From the NCBI RefSeq assembly GCF_009937975.1, contig NZ_AP018441.1:3472001-3536000 (forward strand): 64,000 nucleotides of DNA, in the 5' to 3' direction. Numbering within the stretch: the stretch's first letter is position 1; each line of letters begins with the position of its first letter. The DNA is from Undibacterium sp. YM2 (lineage in GTDB: Bacteria > Pseudomonadota > Gammaproteobacteria > Burkholderiales > Burkholderiaceae_D). Under the pieces are notes generated by a model. That model saw nothing but the letters and a program-made list of their open reading frames with translations. It did not search any database and was not told the DNA's origin. Positions 54,024 through 63,515 of this stretch are shown piece by piece. Made by a program: the position numbers and the translations under genes.

Positions 54024-54521
54024 ATGAAAAAACACTCAGGATTCACCTTACTGGAAATGATGATAGTCATCGGCGTCATTGCCATCCTGGCAGCCATGGC
54101 TGTTCCATCCTATATGTTCAAGGTCGTCAGGGAGCAATTGGAAGTCGGCATACAGTTTGCGGATATCGCAAAAAAACCGGTCGCCGCTACCTGGCAAACT
54201 GAAAAGAAGTTTCCGGCAGACAATATTGCAGCTGGTTTGCCAGTCGCCGACAAAATTGTCAGCAACCTCGTCAGCTCGGTGGAGGTGCAAGACGGCGTGG
54301 TCAATATCACCTTTGGCAATAATGCCCATGGTGCAATCAAAGGCAAGGTTCTGAGCTTGCGCCCGGCAGTGGTTGAAGATGCACCCATCGTGCCAGTGGC
54401 ATGGGTATGCGCCACAGGTACACCACCAGAAAAAATGACGGTCAAGGGCATAGATAAAACGACAGTGCCGCCAGCGAACCTGCCTTCATACTGCAGACCA
54501 AAGGTCGAGAGCAAGAAATAA
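54024..54521 (+). CDS. Type IV pilin-like protein
   Basis: A 165-aa prepilin with a short basic leader and the cleavage/methylation motif KKHSGFTLLEMMIVIGVIA; cleavage is expected after Gly, leaving mature Phe1 and Glu5. The N-terminal hydrophobic helix is intact. The globular part has two Cys, near residues 130 and 153, that fit a C-terminal disulfide loop. It is similar to major or minor pilins of type IV pili; no assembly gene is next to it, so the role (pilus, pseudopilus or DNA uptake) is open. Confidence 0.85.
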   Translation: MKKHSGFTLLEMMIVIGVIAILAAMAVPSYMFKVVREQLEVGIQFADIAKKPVAATWQTEKKFPADNIAAGLPVADKIVSNLVSSVEVQDGVVNITFGNNAHGAIKGKVLSLRPAVVEDAPIVPVAWVCATGTPPEKMTVKGIDKTTVPPANLPSYCRPKVESKK

Positions 54522-54568
54522 GCTGAGTTGACCGCTTGGCTTGAATGTCAAGCCTCTGTATATAGACA

Positions 54569-54599
54569 AAGGGCACTTCATTACTGAAGTGCCCTTCTT
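54569..54599. terminator. Terminator between pilin and TonB receptor genes
   Basis: A perfect 12-bp stem AAGGGCACTTCA / TGAAGTGCCCTT with loop TTAC lies 47 bases after the pilin stop and before the stop of the convergent receptor gene. The T-rich tail CTTGTTT supports termination of the pilin transcript. Confidence 0.8.
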
Positions 54600-54617
54600 G
54601 TTTCAGTGCTGATAATG

Positions 54618-56927
54618 TCAGAACTTGTGTTCAAACATGACGCGGGCAGTCACCGTGGTAGGAGTGACATTGGTTTGTATCAAGCCGTTATCACCTGTAA
54701 AGCTGCCAATATTGATATTGTCCTGATGCAAAAGATTACCTAGCGACACACGTAGATTCGTCTTGGGGTCAAACTTCCACAAGGCGTACACATCAAGTAC
54801 GCGCTTGGGCACAGAATACGAACTCTGCGTATTAGAAATTTTCACCGGCCCACCGTCCTGGAAGCTGGCATTACCGCCCAAGGTCAGTGGTATCTTGTCC
54901 AGCTTGTAATCCAAGCCCAGATTTGCGCTGATAGGTGTTTGTGAATCCAAACGGTTGTTCGGTCCAGTCACACTACTAAGAGTGGACCAGTTGAAAGAGA
55001 CATTCGCCCTGAAATCGATAGCAGGCGCGCCGTCAAGCATCGCGCGCAGAGGGAACTTCGCTTCAAGCTCTACGCCTTTGGTCGTAGCCTGGCCATCATT
55101 AACTGGCATACTGACCCATCTGCCATTAGTATCCTTTGACAAATCAGTGCGTGTAATATCATTGATCCTGCGGAAAAATACACTGGCACTGAGCATACCA
55201 CCGCCAGGCAGATAATGTTCATAAGCCATATCCAAGCCCCACGCCAGTTCAGGTTTGAGGTTAGGATTACCCTGAGAATCCGGGCTGCCTTGAGTATTTT
55301 CGTTAGAGATGAAACGGCGCGGTATCAGACGACTGGTATCGGGAGCTTTATAAGTACGGGTGATGCCCAGTCTGATCTGGTCGTTCTTGCTGTCAGGGAG
55401 TTTATACAAAGTTTGCAGTATCGGGCTCCAGACGCTGAATCTGTTATGTATGCTGTAAGGCGTATTTTTGCCAGTGTTATTAGCCTTGAAGTCACCACTG
55501 CTACGGGTATCAATACCTTCCCAGCGCAAACCACCATATACAGACCACTGCTTGGTGACATTCCATTCATCCTGGGCGAACACTGCCATCCGGGTCACGT
55601 CTGCGTTAAAGTTTTCGTCAAGATCATTCGCCAATAAGGGGGAAGGGCTGAGCTTGTTCGCAGCAAAGGAAACATCCTCTTTTTGAGTGCGTGTTTCACC
55701 ACGTTTGCTATATGCGCCATCCCAGCCAAATACAAACGAGTGATCCTGAACAAATGGCGCACTGTATTTACCACTCATGGTCAGGCCTTTGTCAGTCGCT
55801 CCAGAAATACTCTTGCGATCAAGTATTTGCGCACCATCTTTGTTATAACCTGCAAATCCTACATCTGAATTACGTTTGTTATAGTTCACACCCAGTTTGA
55901 CATCCAGCTTGGCGCTATCGGCCAGCTTGTGTATCCAGTTCAAATTAGTGCGCAACATGGCAAAGTCAGAGTGTATTTTTTGAAAATCACTCGCATACAT
56001 TGGTAATACATCTTTTTCTTCGAGTGGTTTTGGCAAGATACCAATTACAGTTGCCGTCCTCACATCGCTGGAGTATCCATCAAAACGGTTTGCATTGACA
56101 AAGCTTTGCGTTGTCAACGTATCACCATTTTCAAAATTCCAATTTACTCTGGGTGAAAATCCCACGTTATTGAAAGTGCCCCAGCCCAGGTTGTAAGTCT
56201 GTGTTTTTACATATGGATTGCCATTCGCATCCATGCGAACCTCATCTGAATACGAGGGGCGCTCATACTTTCCATGATTTAGATTACCGGAGATGGAATA
56301 TGACATGCGGCCAGCCTTGTCTGATATCTGGTAATTGACATTTTCACCAAACTTGCCACCATCCTCAAACAGGCCTAGCTTCAGTTCTTTTTGTGCTGTC
56401 TGCACGGTCTTTCTCAAGACGATATTGATGGTACCCGCAATAGATGCCGTGCTGAGATCAGCCGTCGCTGCACGTATGACTTCTATACGCTCTATGAGGT
56501 CAGGGGAAAGGGAGTCCAGCGAAAAACCTGGTGGGCTGGGTTCACCATTGAGCATGATCTGGGTATAGCCTGCGCCCAGACCACGCATGCGGATATCGCC
56601 GCCACGGCCCTGCACGCCACCTATGGTCACGCCTGGCAGTCGCTTCAATACTTCGCTGACGGTGGTATCACCGTAACGCAAGATTTCTTCCTGGGTGACG
56701 ACGATCTTGGACGCAGTGTCCTGACGGCGTTCGTCATAGACGCGGTTACCCTGTACTTCTACTTTTTGTATTTTTGGCTCCGCTGCCTTGGCATCTGCTT
56801 TTTCAGCAGTTTCGGCTTTGGCTGGTGTCGCAGGCGCAGTAGTTTGCGCATAGGAAGACTGGCTGAAGGCGGCCATGATGGCCAGTGACAAAATAGTTGG
56901 GCGTATGGCTAAACTGTGGGTTTGCAT
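54618..56927 (-). CDS. TonB-dependent outer-membrane receptor
   Basis: A 769-aa receptor with a signal peptide (PTILSLAIMAAFSQSSYAQ), a Lys/Ala/Glu-rich linker, a plug domain (VTQEEILRYGDTTVSEVLKRLPGV, GVQGRGGDIRMRGLG, IERIEVIRAATADLSTASIAGTINI) and a 22-strand barrel ending in FEHKF with C-terminal Phe. I do not see a TonB-box with certainty. The ligand is unknown: no siderophore, vitamin or polysaccharide gene is adjacent. ATG 56927 matches the signal peptide start; upstream in-frame codons add unlikely residues. Confidence 0.92.
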   Translation of the reverse strand: MQTHSLAIRPTILSLAIMAAFSQSSYAQTTAPATPAKAETAEKADAKAAEPKIQKVEVQGNRVYDERRQDTASKIVVTQEEILRYGDTTVSEVLKRLPGVTIGGVQGRGGDIRMRGLGAGYTQIMLNGEPSPPGFSLDSLSPDLIERIEVIRAATADLSTASIAGTINIVLRKTVQTAQKELKLGLFEDGGKFGENVNYQISDKAGRMSYSISGNLNHGKYERPSYSDEVRMDANGNPYVKTQTYNLGWGTFNNVGFSPRVNWNFENGDTLTTQSFVNANRFDGYSSDVRTATVIGILPKPLEEKDVLPMYASDFQKIHSDFAMLRTNLNWIHKLADSAKLDVKLGVNYNKRNSDVGFAGYNKDGAQILDRKSISGATDKGLTMSGKYSAPFVQDHSFVFGWDGAYSKRGETRTQKEDVSFAANKLSPSPLLANDLDENFNADVTRMAVFAQDEWNVTKQWSVYGGLRWEGIDTRSSGDFKANNTGKNTPYSIHNRFSVWSPILQTLYKLPDSKNDQIRLGITRTYKAPDTSRLIPRRFISNENTQGSPDSQGNPNLKPELAWGLDMAYEHYLPGGGMLSASVFFRRINDITRTDLSKDTNGRWVSMPVNDGQATTKGVELEAKFPLRAMLDGAPAIDFRANVSFNWSTLSSVTGPNNRLDSQTPISANLGLDYKLDKIPLTLGGNASFQDGGPVKISNTQSSYSVPKRVLDVYALWKFDPKTNLRVSLGNLLHQDNINIGSFTGDNGLIQTNVTPTTVTARVMFEHKF

Positions 56928-57171
56928 ATAGATGTTATTGTGGCAATAGTCGTAAGAGAACAAACCTAAGACCATACCACACGGCGTCAAGTTCCGCGAC
57001 GCAACAAATGTTTGCTCAAGTTATTGCTCATTGTGGTTTTCAAACAAGTAATATTTTTTATCAATTCTTACAAATTATTTTTTGAAACATCCGCAACAGA
57101 GTTTTACACTTGAATTGTCAACGCAAACACCCTGTCAAGCATTACAACTGAAGTACCAACAGGAGTACATC

Positions 57172-57366
57172 ATGCGAAGAAACATTATTGGTCTGGCTGC
57201 CATACTCATAGGCGCCCTGGGTTTGTCTGGCTGTGTCGTAGCTCCTGCACAACCCTATGGGTATGGATATGGTTATGGGCCACGGGTGTATGTCAGCCCT
57301 CCCCCCGTTATAATACAGAGCGGCCCTTACTGGGGTGGTGGTGGCAGGCACTGGCGTCGCTGGTAG
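57172..57366 (+). CDS. Small Gly/Tyr-rich lipoprotein
   Basis: A 64-aa lipoprotein with signal MRRNIIGLAAILIGALGLSGC (lipobox LSGC). The mature part begins VVAPAQPYGYGYGYGPRVYV and ends in a Gly/Trp-rich tail, typical of small exported proteins of the YXWGXW type in betaproteobacteria. AGGAG lies 7 bases before the ATG. The function is unknown. The 244 bases upstream are non-coding and shared with the divergent TonB receptor. Confidence 0.75.
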   Translation: MRRNIIGLAAILIGALGLSGCVVAPAQPYGYGYGYGPRVYVSPPPVIIQSGPYWGGGGRHWRRW

Positions 57367-57403
57367 GACGTAAGCTGTATTAATGAATTAATTAGTAGTT
57401 AAT

Positions 57404-58159
57404 TCATTCAAAGACTGGTGCAATTGCCACAGGTGGCTGTTGCGCCAGTAACTGTCCTTTTTCCGGCGCATCGGCAAAGCGCAGGGTCACGGTTTTATAA
57501 GACTTATTGTTTTCATCAGGGAAGGCACTATTTTCTTGCCATGCCAGTGCGTGCACAGACATGTCTATGTTCCTGAGCTTGATACCTGCCTGCGCTGCGT
57601 TCTTCAAATAGGAAAATCTCACACCCACACAGGATTTGGCAGCGGTTTTGGCATCCCCCATATTTTTCAGATAAGTCAGTGCCTGCTCGCATGCCAGGCG
57701 TAATTCGGCAACTTCATAAATACCATCAGCCCTGGCAATAATCGATATCCGGCTTTGAAAATTGACTTGCCCGGAAGTCTGGCTCAACACCAGCTCGGCA
57801 TTTTCATCATAGGCAGACTTCAGCAAGGGAAAACTGGCACGGCCAACAGCATCCAGTGGCAAATTCAAGCGCATGTTTTTGCTGACTAGATGCAATTGCA
57901 GATTGTCTGGCAAAGGATTACCATTTTTTGCGCTCACCTGGAAATGGCTCTGGATCAGGTTCTTGGGCTTGCCATACTTCTCAAACTGTATCATCAGGCG
58001 GTAAGCACTGCGATAGCTGATCCATTCAGTCTCGGCCTGGCTTTCTGCCACCTGTGCAGCCGCAGGCTTCGTAACAGGCGTTGCGCTATTCATTTGCGCA
58101 AAAGCCTGTACTGAAGCTAACTGCATCAGGACAAAAATGGAGGCGTACTTATTGATCAT
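57404..58159 (-). CDS. Exported protein of unknown function
   Basis: A 251-aa protein with signal peptide (YASIFVLMQLASVQAFAQ). The mature protein contains ISYRSAYRLMIQFEKYGKPK and RLACEQALTYLKNMGDAKTA; two Cys lie near residues 155 and 178. It has no motif that I can tie to a known activity. It starts 34 bases after the MipA-like gene ends on the same strand, with an 11-bp triplicated repeat between, and may be its operon partner. Confidence 0.7.
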   Translation of the reverse strand: MINKYASIFVLMQLASVQAFAQMNSATPVTKPAAAQVAESQAETEWISYRSAYRLMIQFEKYGKPKNLIQSHFQVSAKNGNPLPDNLQLHLVSKNMRLNLPLDAVGRASFPLLKSAYDENAELVLSQTSGQVNFQSRISIIARADGIYEVAELRLACEQALTYLKNMGDAKTAAKSCVGVRFSYLKNAAQAGIKLRNIDMSVHALAWQENSAFPDENNKSYKTVTLRFADAPEKGQLLAQQPPVAIAPVFE

Positions 58160-58169
58160 GCTTTAGTAA

Positions 58170-58202
58170 AATTAAAATCGAATTAAAATCGAATTAAAAT
58201 CG
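58170..58202. repeat. Three perfect tandem 11-bp units at the 3' end of the MipA-like gene
   Basis: AATTAAAATCG is repeated three times without mismatch. The third unit includes the stop codon (58194-58196) and the codon for the final Phe. On the minus strand TAA recurs every 11 bases, so the three copies provide a stop in each frame. Confidence 0.9.
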
Positions 58203-59033
58203 ATATGCAAGGCCAGAATACACGGTGACGTAATTCTTCTTGCCTAGCCACAAACTGTCACTGTCGATATCAAACTGATGCACTCCGGTCACATGCGAGG
58301 TGATTATCCAGGATGAACTCAACTCCCAGTTCCAATTCGCACCCAGATAAAAATTCCTGACATTGGCATTGGTATGCACCAAGTCCTTGCCCGACTTTGC
58401 AATCATTACCTGACTGCCAGAGCCGACAAAATTATTTCCATCGCCGTTGACAAAGACAGGATAGCCATCTGCAAAATTAGGATCAAACCTTGAGTTGGCT
58501 GAATCATAATAACGTCTGCTCCAGGCCAGGCCAGAAGAGAAAGCCAGCCCATGATGGGATGCTATCTTGTAATAAGTGCGTGCTTCTACATTCAGGTACG
58601 TAGTCTTCTTGCCTGCGCCGGTGCCGAATAATAATTTGGACCCCAGACGCAAGTTGCTCATAGGACGGAAGTTAAAAAAACCACCGACTTGAAAACTGCC
58701 ATCTACATCACCAAACCCGGCCAGCTTGCGCGCAGCTGAGGCACTGCAACCTCGCTGATAAGACAATAAAGGACCATACTCATAACCACTGGAGCGGCTC
58801 AAATGCATGCCGAGATTGGTGTTACGCAAGAACACGCCATTACTCCATTGCATTTGTACGTTAGGCATGATGCGGGTAGTCTGCTCGCCACCCACTTCAC
58901 AACTTGGTTCTGAAACCACCCCCAGGCCGACATACATATCCGAACTACCGTCTGGCAACATGCTCGCTGCCGGGGTCTGGGCACTAGCAAGATTGGCGAT
59001 GCAAAAAAGGGAGGCAAATAGTATAGATTTCAT
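58194..59033 (-). CDS. MipA/OmpV-like outer-membrane protein
   Basis: A 279-aa protein with signal peptide (KSILFASLFCIANLASAQ) and alternating beta-strand sequence that ends YVTVYSGLAYRF, the C-terminal Phe signature of outer-membrane barrels. The segments LGVVSEPSCEVG, SSGYEYGPLLSYQRG and FFNFRPMSNLRLG fit the MipA/OmpV family, whose members are often scaffold or porin-like. The start ATG 59033 opens the signal peptide. The function is unknown. Confidence 0.75.
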   Translation of the reverse strand: MKSILFASLFCIANLASAQTPAASMLPDGSSDMYVGLGVVSEPSCEVGGEQTTRIMPNVQMQWSNGVFLRNTNLGMHLSRSSGYEYGPLLSYQRGCSASAARKLAGFGDVDGSFQVGGFFNFRPMSNLRLGSKLLFGTGAGKKTTYLNVEARTYYKIASHHGLAFSSGLAWSRRYYDSANSRFDPNFADGYPVFVNGDGNNFVGSGSQVMIAKSGKDLVHTNANVRNFYLGANWNWELSSSWIITSHVTGVHQFDIDSDSLWLGKKNYVTVYSGLAYRF

Positions 59034-59181
59034 GCTGATCAATTGTAGTCGTGTGTATACCCGGTATATCGCCAATATCTTCAATATCATCAAAATAGCG
59101 AAGCTGCATTACGGGCATAAGGGCGGAAGAAATCCGCATCATAGACACCTCTTTCCAATTTCGCAACATCAACGCCCATGC

Positions 59182-60309
59182 TCAAGGTTCTCTCGTGTTT
59201 CCTGATATGACATCCACATACAGGCGTACATAGTTTCTTGCCATCATTTCAGATGTGAATATGGTCTGATAACGTTTTTGGGCAAATTGCCCCATTTGCG
59301 CTGCCAGTGCAGGCTTATCCCACAAACGCACCATCGCTGCCCGCAGAGCCGGCACATCATCGGGAGGCACCACTACCCCAGTTTCATCTGCAACATTGAC
59401 ATAACTGGTCCCAGTTCCTATCTCGCTCGAAATCATGGGCTTGGCATACATCGCCCCTTCAAGCAGCGAAATACCAAAAGCTTCTGAGCGCAAATGCGAG
59501 GGAAACACCACGCCATAGCAAAGACTGAGCAAGGCAACTTTATCTTCTTCCGGCAAGGCTCCGAGAAAATGCACATTGTCCAAATTCAAATCCCTGGCTT
59601 GCCGTTTCAACGCAGCTTCCTCAGGCCCGTTGCCGACTATCAGCACAGGCATATCCGTACCGGCCACTGCCTCCAGCAAGATATGCAAGCCCTTGTAATA
59701 GCGCAGCACTCCGACGAACAGGAAGAAGCGTCCCGCAAAACGTTGCTGCCATTTGGCTATCAATTCTGGCGATGGCTGCGGATAAATATCCTTGTCCAGT
59801 CCATAAGTAATCACCTCAGTCTTGTCGCGGTAACGGTTCAACACCGGGCTGCTGGACAGGTAATTGGGCGAAGTGGCAACGATCCTGTCCACATCATTCA
59901 AAAACCAGTGGCGCAAAGGTTGATACACTTTTTCCAGGAATTTTTGTCTCACAATATCTGAATGATAGGTCACGATAGTTGGCTTTCTGATTCCGCAAAA
60001 CAGATGCATCAAATCCATAAAAGGCCAGGGGAAGTGATAGTGAATAATGTCCGCACTATTCGCCAGCTCCCTGAATCGCGAAAGCGCCCTCCAGGAAAAC
60101 CCGGTGGAAGCAATTTCAAAACTCTGTATTACCCTGTGTACTTTATGCCCTTCCAGCTCCAGTTCCAGATCGCCTTGTTTGCGTGTCAGGGTCAGCACCT
60201 CGGCATCCACACCCAGGCGGGCTGTTCCCACCGCCAGTTGTCGTATTACTTGCTCTATTCCCCCAAACGTATCGGGGTGATAAGTGCGGTAAAAATGCAA
60301 TACTTTCAT
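59182..60309 (-). CDS. Glycosyltransferase family 4 protein
   Basis: A 375-aa GT-B fold retaining glycosyltransferase. The N-terminal domain begins VLHFYRTYHPDTFGGIEQVI, with a nucleotide-sugar domain carrying GVLRYYKGLHILLEA and the E-x7-E motif in RSEAFGISLLEGAMYAKP. It should transfer a sugar to a lipid- or saccharide-acceptor at the cytoplasmic face of the membrane. No polysaccharide operon surrounds it, so the product (LPS or exopolysaccharide) cannot be assigned. The gene stands alone between unrelated genes. Confidence 0.88.
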   Translation of the reverse strand: MKVLHFYRTYHPDTFGGIEQVIRQLAVGTARLGVDAEVLTLTRKQGDLELELEGHKVHRVIQSFEIASTGFSWRALSRFRELANSADIIHYHFPWPFMDLMHLFCGIRKPTIVTYHSDIVRQKFLEKVYQPLRHWFLNDVDRIVATSPNYLSSSPVLNRYRDKTEVITYGLDKDIYPQPSPELIAKWQQRFAGRFFLFVGVLRYYKGLHILLEAVAGTDMPVLIVGNGPEEAALKRQARDLNLDNVHFLGALPEEDKVALLSLCYGVVFPSHLRSEAFGISLLEGAMYAKPMISSEIGTGTSYVNVADETGVVVPPDDVPALRAAMVRLWDKPALAAQMGQFAQKRYQTIFTSEMMARNYVRLYVDVISGNTREP

Positions 60310-60418
60310 GGCGGGCCTTGATCAGGGCAAACAGAACGCAAACAACAACACTGCGACATTGAGCAATGATAGAGAGCGACAAGGTGCAAGTCTTCCCCAA
60401 CTTGTCTGGCAAATGTCA

Positions 60419-61777
60419 TCAATTTGTAAGCCCGGGATTTGATGGATTTACTGCTGCGAGATGCTGAAAAACAGGCAAGGAAATAACAAACCTGGCGCCA
60501 CCATATTGCCCTTCTTGCACCACTATTTCACCGCCATGGGCAGCGATGGCTTTTTTTGCAATAGCCAAGCCCAGGCCAAAACCGCCAGTGCTGCGGTCAC
60601 GGCTGCGGTCCAGCCTGAAAAAGGCTTCAAAAATGCGCTCCCTTTCCTCGGCAGGTATGCCGGGGCCATCATCTTCAAGCATGATTTCAATGCTGCCATC
60701 TGCGTTCCTGCTGGCATGCAGCCAGATGCGTGCAGTGGCGTATTTGGCAGCATTACGCAAGAGATTGCTGATTGCCCGCTTCAGCAAGCGCTGGTCACCA
60801 CAGTAGGTGCCCAGATCAACAGAGAAATCCTTATTGACTACATGAACGTCCAGCACATGCTGCAAGCTGGCGACGCAACTGGAAAGACTATCAGCGATAT
60901 CGAATTCACTCTTGTTCAGGCTGGCATCCTGGTCCAGTTTACCCAGGTCCAGCAATTCACTGACCAGCGCATTGAGCTCACTGATATCAGCTTCCATGGC
61001 TTGCATACGTGGTTCAAGCTGGGGATTTTTGGCGGCGTTTCTCAAGAGCTCCAGTGCAAATTCCAGCCTGGCGATGGGCGTGCGCAATTCATGTGAGACT
61101 GAATGCAAGAGATTTTTTTGCGCATCCAGCAGGCTCTCTATACGGGCCGCCATCTGATTCATGCGCTGTGCCAGCGGGTGTATGCTGTCGCGTTCTTTGG
61201 TGTGCGCCCTGACCTTCAAATGACCAGCGCCAAACTCATCGGCCACTTTTTCCAGCGCCTGCAAACCCCGCCAGTGCGAGCTGGACCAGACCGCAATCGG
61301 GATCAGCAGGCAGAGTGCCACGATGATGTAGCGCAGTGCCTCGGTCTTGAGAACGGGCGCAACATCAATCGGTAAATTCTGCGCGTGGATGACTTCTTCA
61401 TCACTACCCACATAGCGCTCGCCTTTCAGATCAACACGGCGGTAAAAGGATTTGCTGGCAACATCGATGACCACTTCACCACGCATCAGTTGCGCCCGCC
61501 TTGTCTGGTTCAACTTGGCCAGTACCGGCTGCATGGGTATCAAATCCATACGGGCGCGGGTGATTTCCCTGATCTTGTTGAGGCGCGTCAGCCATTCATT
61601 CTGACCTGCCTGATCGACGTACTCCGTCAATAATAAAATCTGTCCTGATGCCTGCTGCTGTGCGACTTCTTCCAGAGGATAACCAAAGAAAATGGTGATG
61701 GACACGTAGATGGCAATCGTAGCGACGCTGATGGACAGCATCACCAAAGCAAAAAAACGCAGGAACAGGCGATTCAT
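60419..61777 (-). CDS. RstB-like sensor histidine kinase
   Basis: A 452-aa two-component sensor. It has an N-terminal membrane helix (FALVMLSISVATIAIYVSIT), a periplasmic domain of about 115 residues, a second helix, a HAMP domain, the phospho-acceptor His in LLHSVSHELRTPIARLE and an ATPase domain with NLLRNAAKYA, DDGPGIP and GGFGLGLAIAKKAI. This arrangement and the paired regulator resemble RstB of enterobacteria. The signal is unknown. It starts 3 bases after the regulator stop. Confidence 0.9.
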   Translation of the reverse strand: MNRLFLRFFALVMLSISVATIAIYVSITIFFGYPLEEVAQQQASGQILLLTEYVDQAGQNEWLTRLNKIREITRARMDLIPMQPVLAKLNQTRRAQLMRGEVVIDVASKSFYRRVDLKGERYVGSDEEVIHAQNLPIDVAPVLKTEALRYIIVALCLLIPIAVWSSSHWRGLQALEKVADEFGAGHLKVRAHTKERDSIHPLAQRMNQMAARIESLLDAQKNLLHSVSHELRTPIARLEFALELLRNAAKNPQLEPRMQAMEADISELNALVSELLDLGKLDQDASLNKSEFDIADSLSSCVASLQHVLDVHVVNKDFSVDLGTYCGDQRLLKRAISNLLRNAAKYATARIWLHASRNADGSIEIMLEDDGPGIPAEERERIFEAFFRLDRSRDRSTGGFGLGLAIAKKAIAAHGGEIVVQEGQYGGARFVISLPVFQHLAAVNPSNPGLTN

Positions 61778-61780
61778 CGG

Positions 61781-62467
61781 CTAGTCCCAGGCAGACGGGC
61801 TGAACAGATAGCCCTCTCCCCAGACTGTCTTGATCTTGTCGGCATGCGGATCATCGAACTTGCGCCGCAGGCGGGAAATTTTATTATCGATACTGCGGTC
61901 CAGGCCATCAAACTCTATGCCGCGCATCTGTATCAGAATATCGTTGCGCGACAAAACCTTGCCTGCAGCCTCGGCCAGCACCAGCAACAATTTATATTCT
62001 GCGCTGTTAAGCGTGACAGTTTCGTCGCGCCAGAATACCGTGCGGTCACTGCGGCAGACACGAAAGGCACCAAAAACCAGGTCAGCGTTTTCATCTTCAG
62101 GCTCCTCCTTGACACGCCTCAGCAAGGCACGCAGGCGGGCCAGCAATATCCTTGGTTGCACAGGTTTGTTGACATAGTCGTCAGCCCCCTGTTCCAAACC
62201 CGAGACTTCATCAAAGGCATCTTCACGCGCTGTCAAAATCAGGATAGGCACGGCACTGATGGCACGCAACTGACGGCAAACCACCATGCCATCCAGACCA
62301 GGCAACATCAGGTCTAGCACCACAATATCCGGTGATGTTTGTTGAAAATGGCTGAGCGCAGCATCGCCACGGCTAACGATGTCTATCGTAAATTCGTATT
62401 CCCTGAGGTACTCGGCAACCAGCGCTGCCAGCTTGGCGTCATCTTCCACCAGCATTACACGAAACAT
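61781..62467 (-). CDS. RstA-like response regulator (OmpR family)
   Basis: A 228-aa response regulator: receiver domain MFRVMLVEDDAKLAALVAEY with phosphorylated Asp in VVLDLMLPGLDG and the conserved KPVQPRILLARL, then an OmpR-type winged helix (LLLVLAEAAGKVLSRNDIL, RSIDNKISRLRRKF). ATG 62467 has GGAG 8 bases upstream; frames extending further upstream add unrelated residues. It is followed immediately by its kinase gene. Confidence 0.93.
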   Translation of the reverse strand: MFRVMLVEDDAKLAALVAEYLREYEFTIDIVSRGDAALSHFQQTSPDIVVLDLMLPGLDGMVVCRQLRAISAVPILILTAREDAFDEVSGLEQGADDYVNKPVQPRILLARLRALLRRVKEEPEDENADLVFGAFRVCRSDRTVFWRDETVTLNSAEYKLLLVLAEAAGKVLSRNDILIQMRGIEFDGLDRSIDNKISRLRRKFDDPHADKIKTVWGEGYLFSPSAWD

Positions 62468-62716
62468 ATTCTTCTCTCCTTTTTGCATTGCCCTCATTTG
62501 CTGCATTTGCCGCATTGTAGAGCGGGCAGCGCGCGATTCTACGCAAATTGCCCATGCTTGCGACGCCACTTACAATTTTCAGACAATTTCAAGCCAGGCA
62601 AGATTTACAAATTAAAGACAATTATCTGACATTTTCAAGAACGACTTTCTCCCTGCCGCCCGCTATTCTCTGTCGCCATACCATCCCCAACAGGCAAATC
62701 TCTTTTAATCTTCATT

Positions 62717-63433
62717 ATGAAAACACTCACGCATTTTTTCGCAGCGACTGTCATCACCACCCTGCTGGCTGCCTGTGGCGGCACTACCAATTATATTCCC
62801 AAGCCGGTGCCAGTCCAGATCAACACTGATTTTGGCAGCGAGCCACCCGGCTGGGCCTTTGGCACCTCAGACTTCAGCAGTGAGACAAAACCTACCGACG
62901 TCGTCACCGAATACCGCACCCTGCCTCTGCCTTTCAGCGGCAAGGGCTTATATACCTATGGCACCAACCGCAGTGATGACCTGTTCATCTACATCAAAAA
63001 GAAATATTCCGGCTTTGCCCCGAATACGGAATACGCACTAAGCTTTCAGGCCACCATCGTCAGCAATGTGGCCACAGGCTGCTTTGGCGTAGGCGGCTCG
63101 CCAGGTGACAGCGTCTGGTTTTTTGGCGGCGCATCACCAACAGAACCTTTGACAGTACAAAAGGGCGATGAGTTCGTCATGAACATAGACCGTGGCGGCC
63201 AATCGGGCTCAGGCAAATTTGCTCAGGTGCTGGGTACCATAGGCAATGCCAGTACCGATTGTGGCAAAGCGCCGTATATGGAGAAAAAATTGAGCAACCT
63301 GACACCATTGAACGTCAAGACAGAAGCCGATGGCAGCCTGTGGATCTTGTTCGGTCTTGATTCCGGCTTTGAATCGACCAGCCATATCTATTACAAGAGC
63401 ATCGTTGTGAATGCTACGCCAGTCGCAAAATAA
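62717..63433 (+). CDS. Lipoprotein of unknown function
   Basis: A 238-aa lipoprotein with signal KTLTHFFAATVITTLLAACG (lipobox LAAC). The mature protein is rich in aromatic and Gly/Ser residues and predicted beta-strands (NTEYALSFQATIVSNVATGC, KGDEFVMNIDRGGQSGSG, SHIYYKSIVVNA), like a carbohydrate-binding or jelly-roll domain, but I recognise no family. Three further Cys may form a disulfide. The 249 bases upstream are non-coding and shared with the divergent rstA-like gene. Confidence 0.75.
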   Translation: MKTLTHFFAATVITTLLAACGGTTNYIPKPVPVQINTDFGSEPPGWAFGTSDFSSETKPTDVVTEYRTLPLPFSGKGLYTYGTNRSDDLFIYIKKKYSGFAPNTEYALSFQATIVSNVATGCFGVGGSPGDSVWFFGGASPTEPLTVQKGDEFVMNIDRGGQSGSGKFAQVLGTIGNASTDCGKAPYMEKKLSNLTPLNVKTEADGSLWILFGLDSGFESTSHIYYKSIVVNATPVAK

Positions 63434-63515
63434 ACGGCAAACTTGCCGTTTGCCTGTACGCAGGGCAAACGGCACAGTAAAATCATCTCTCGTGAAAACC
63501 TCAGATGAATCAGCC

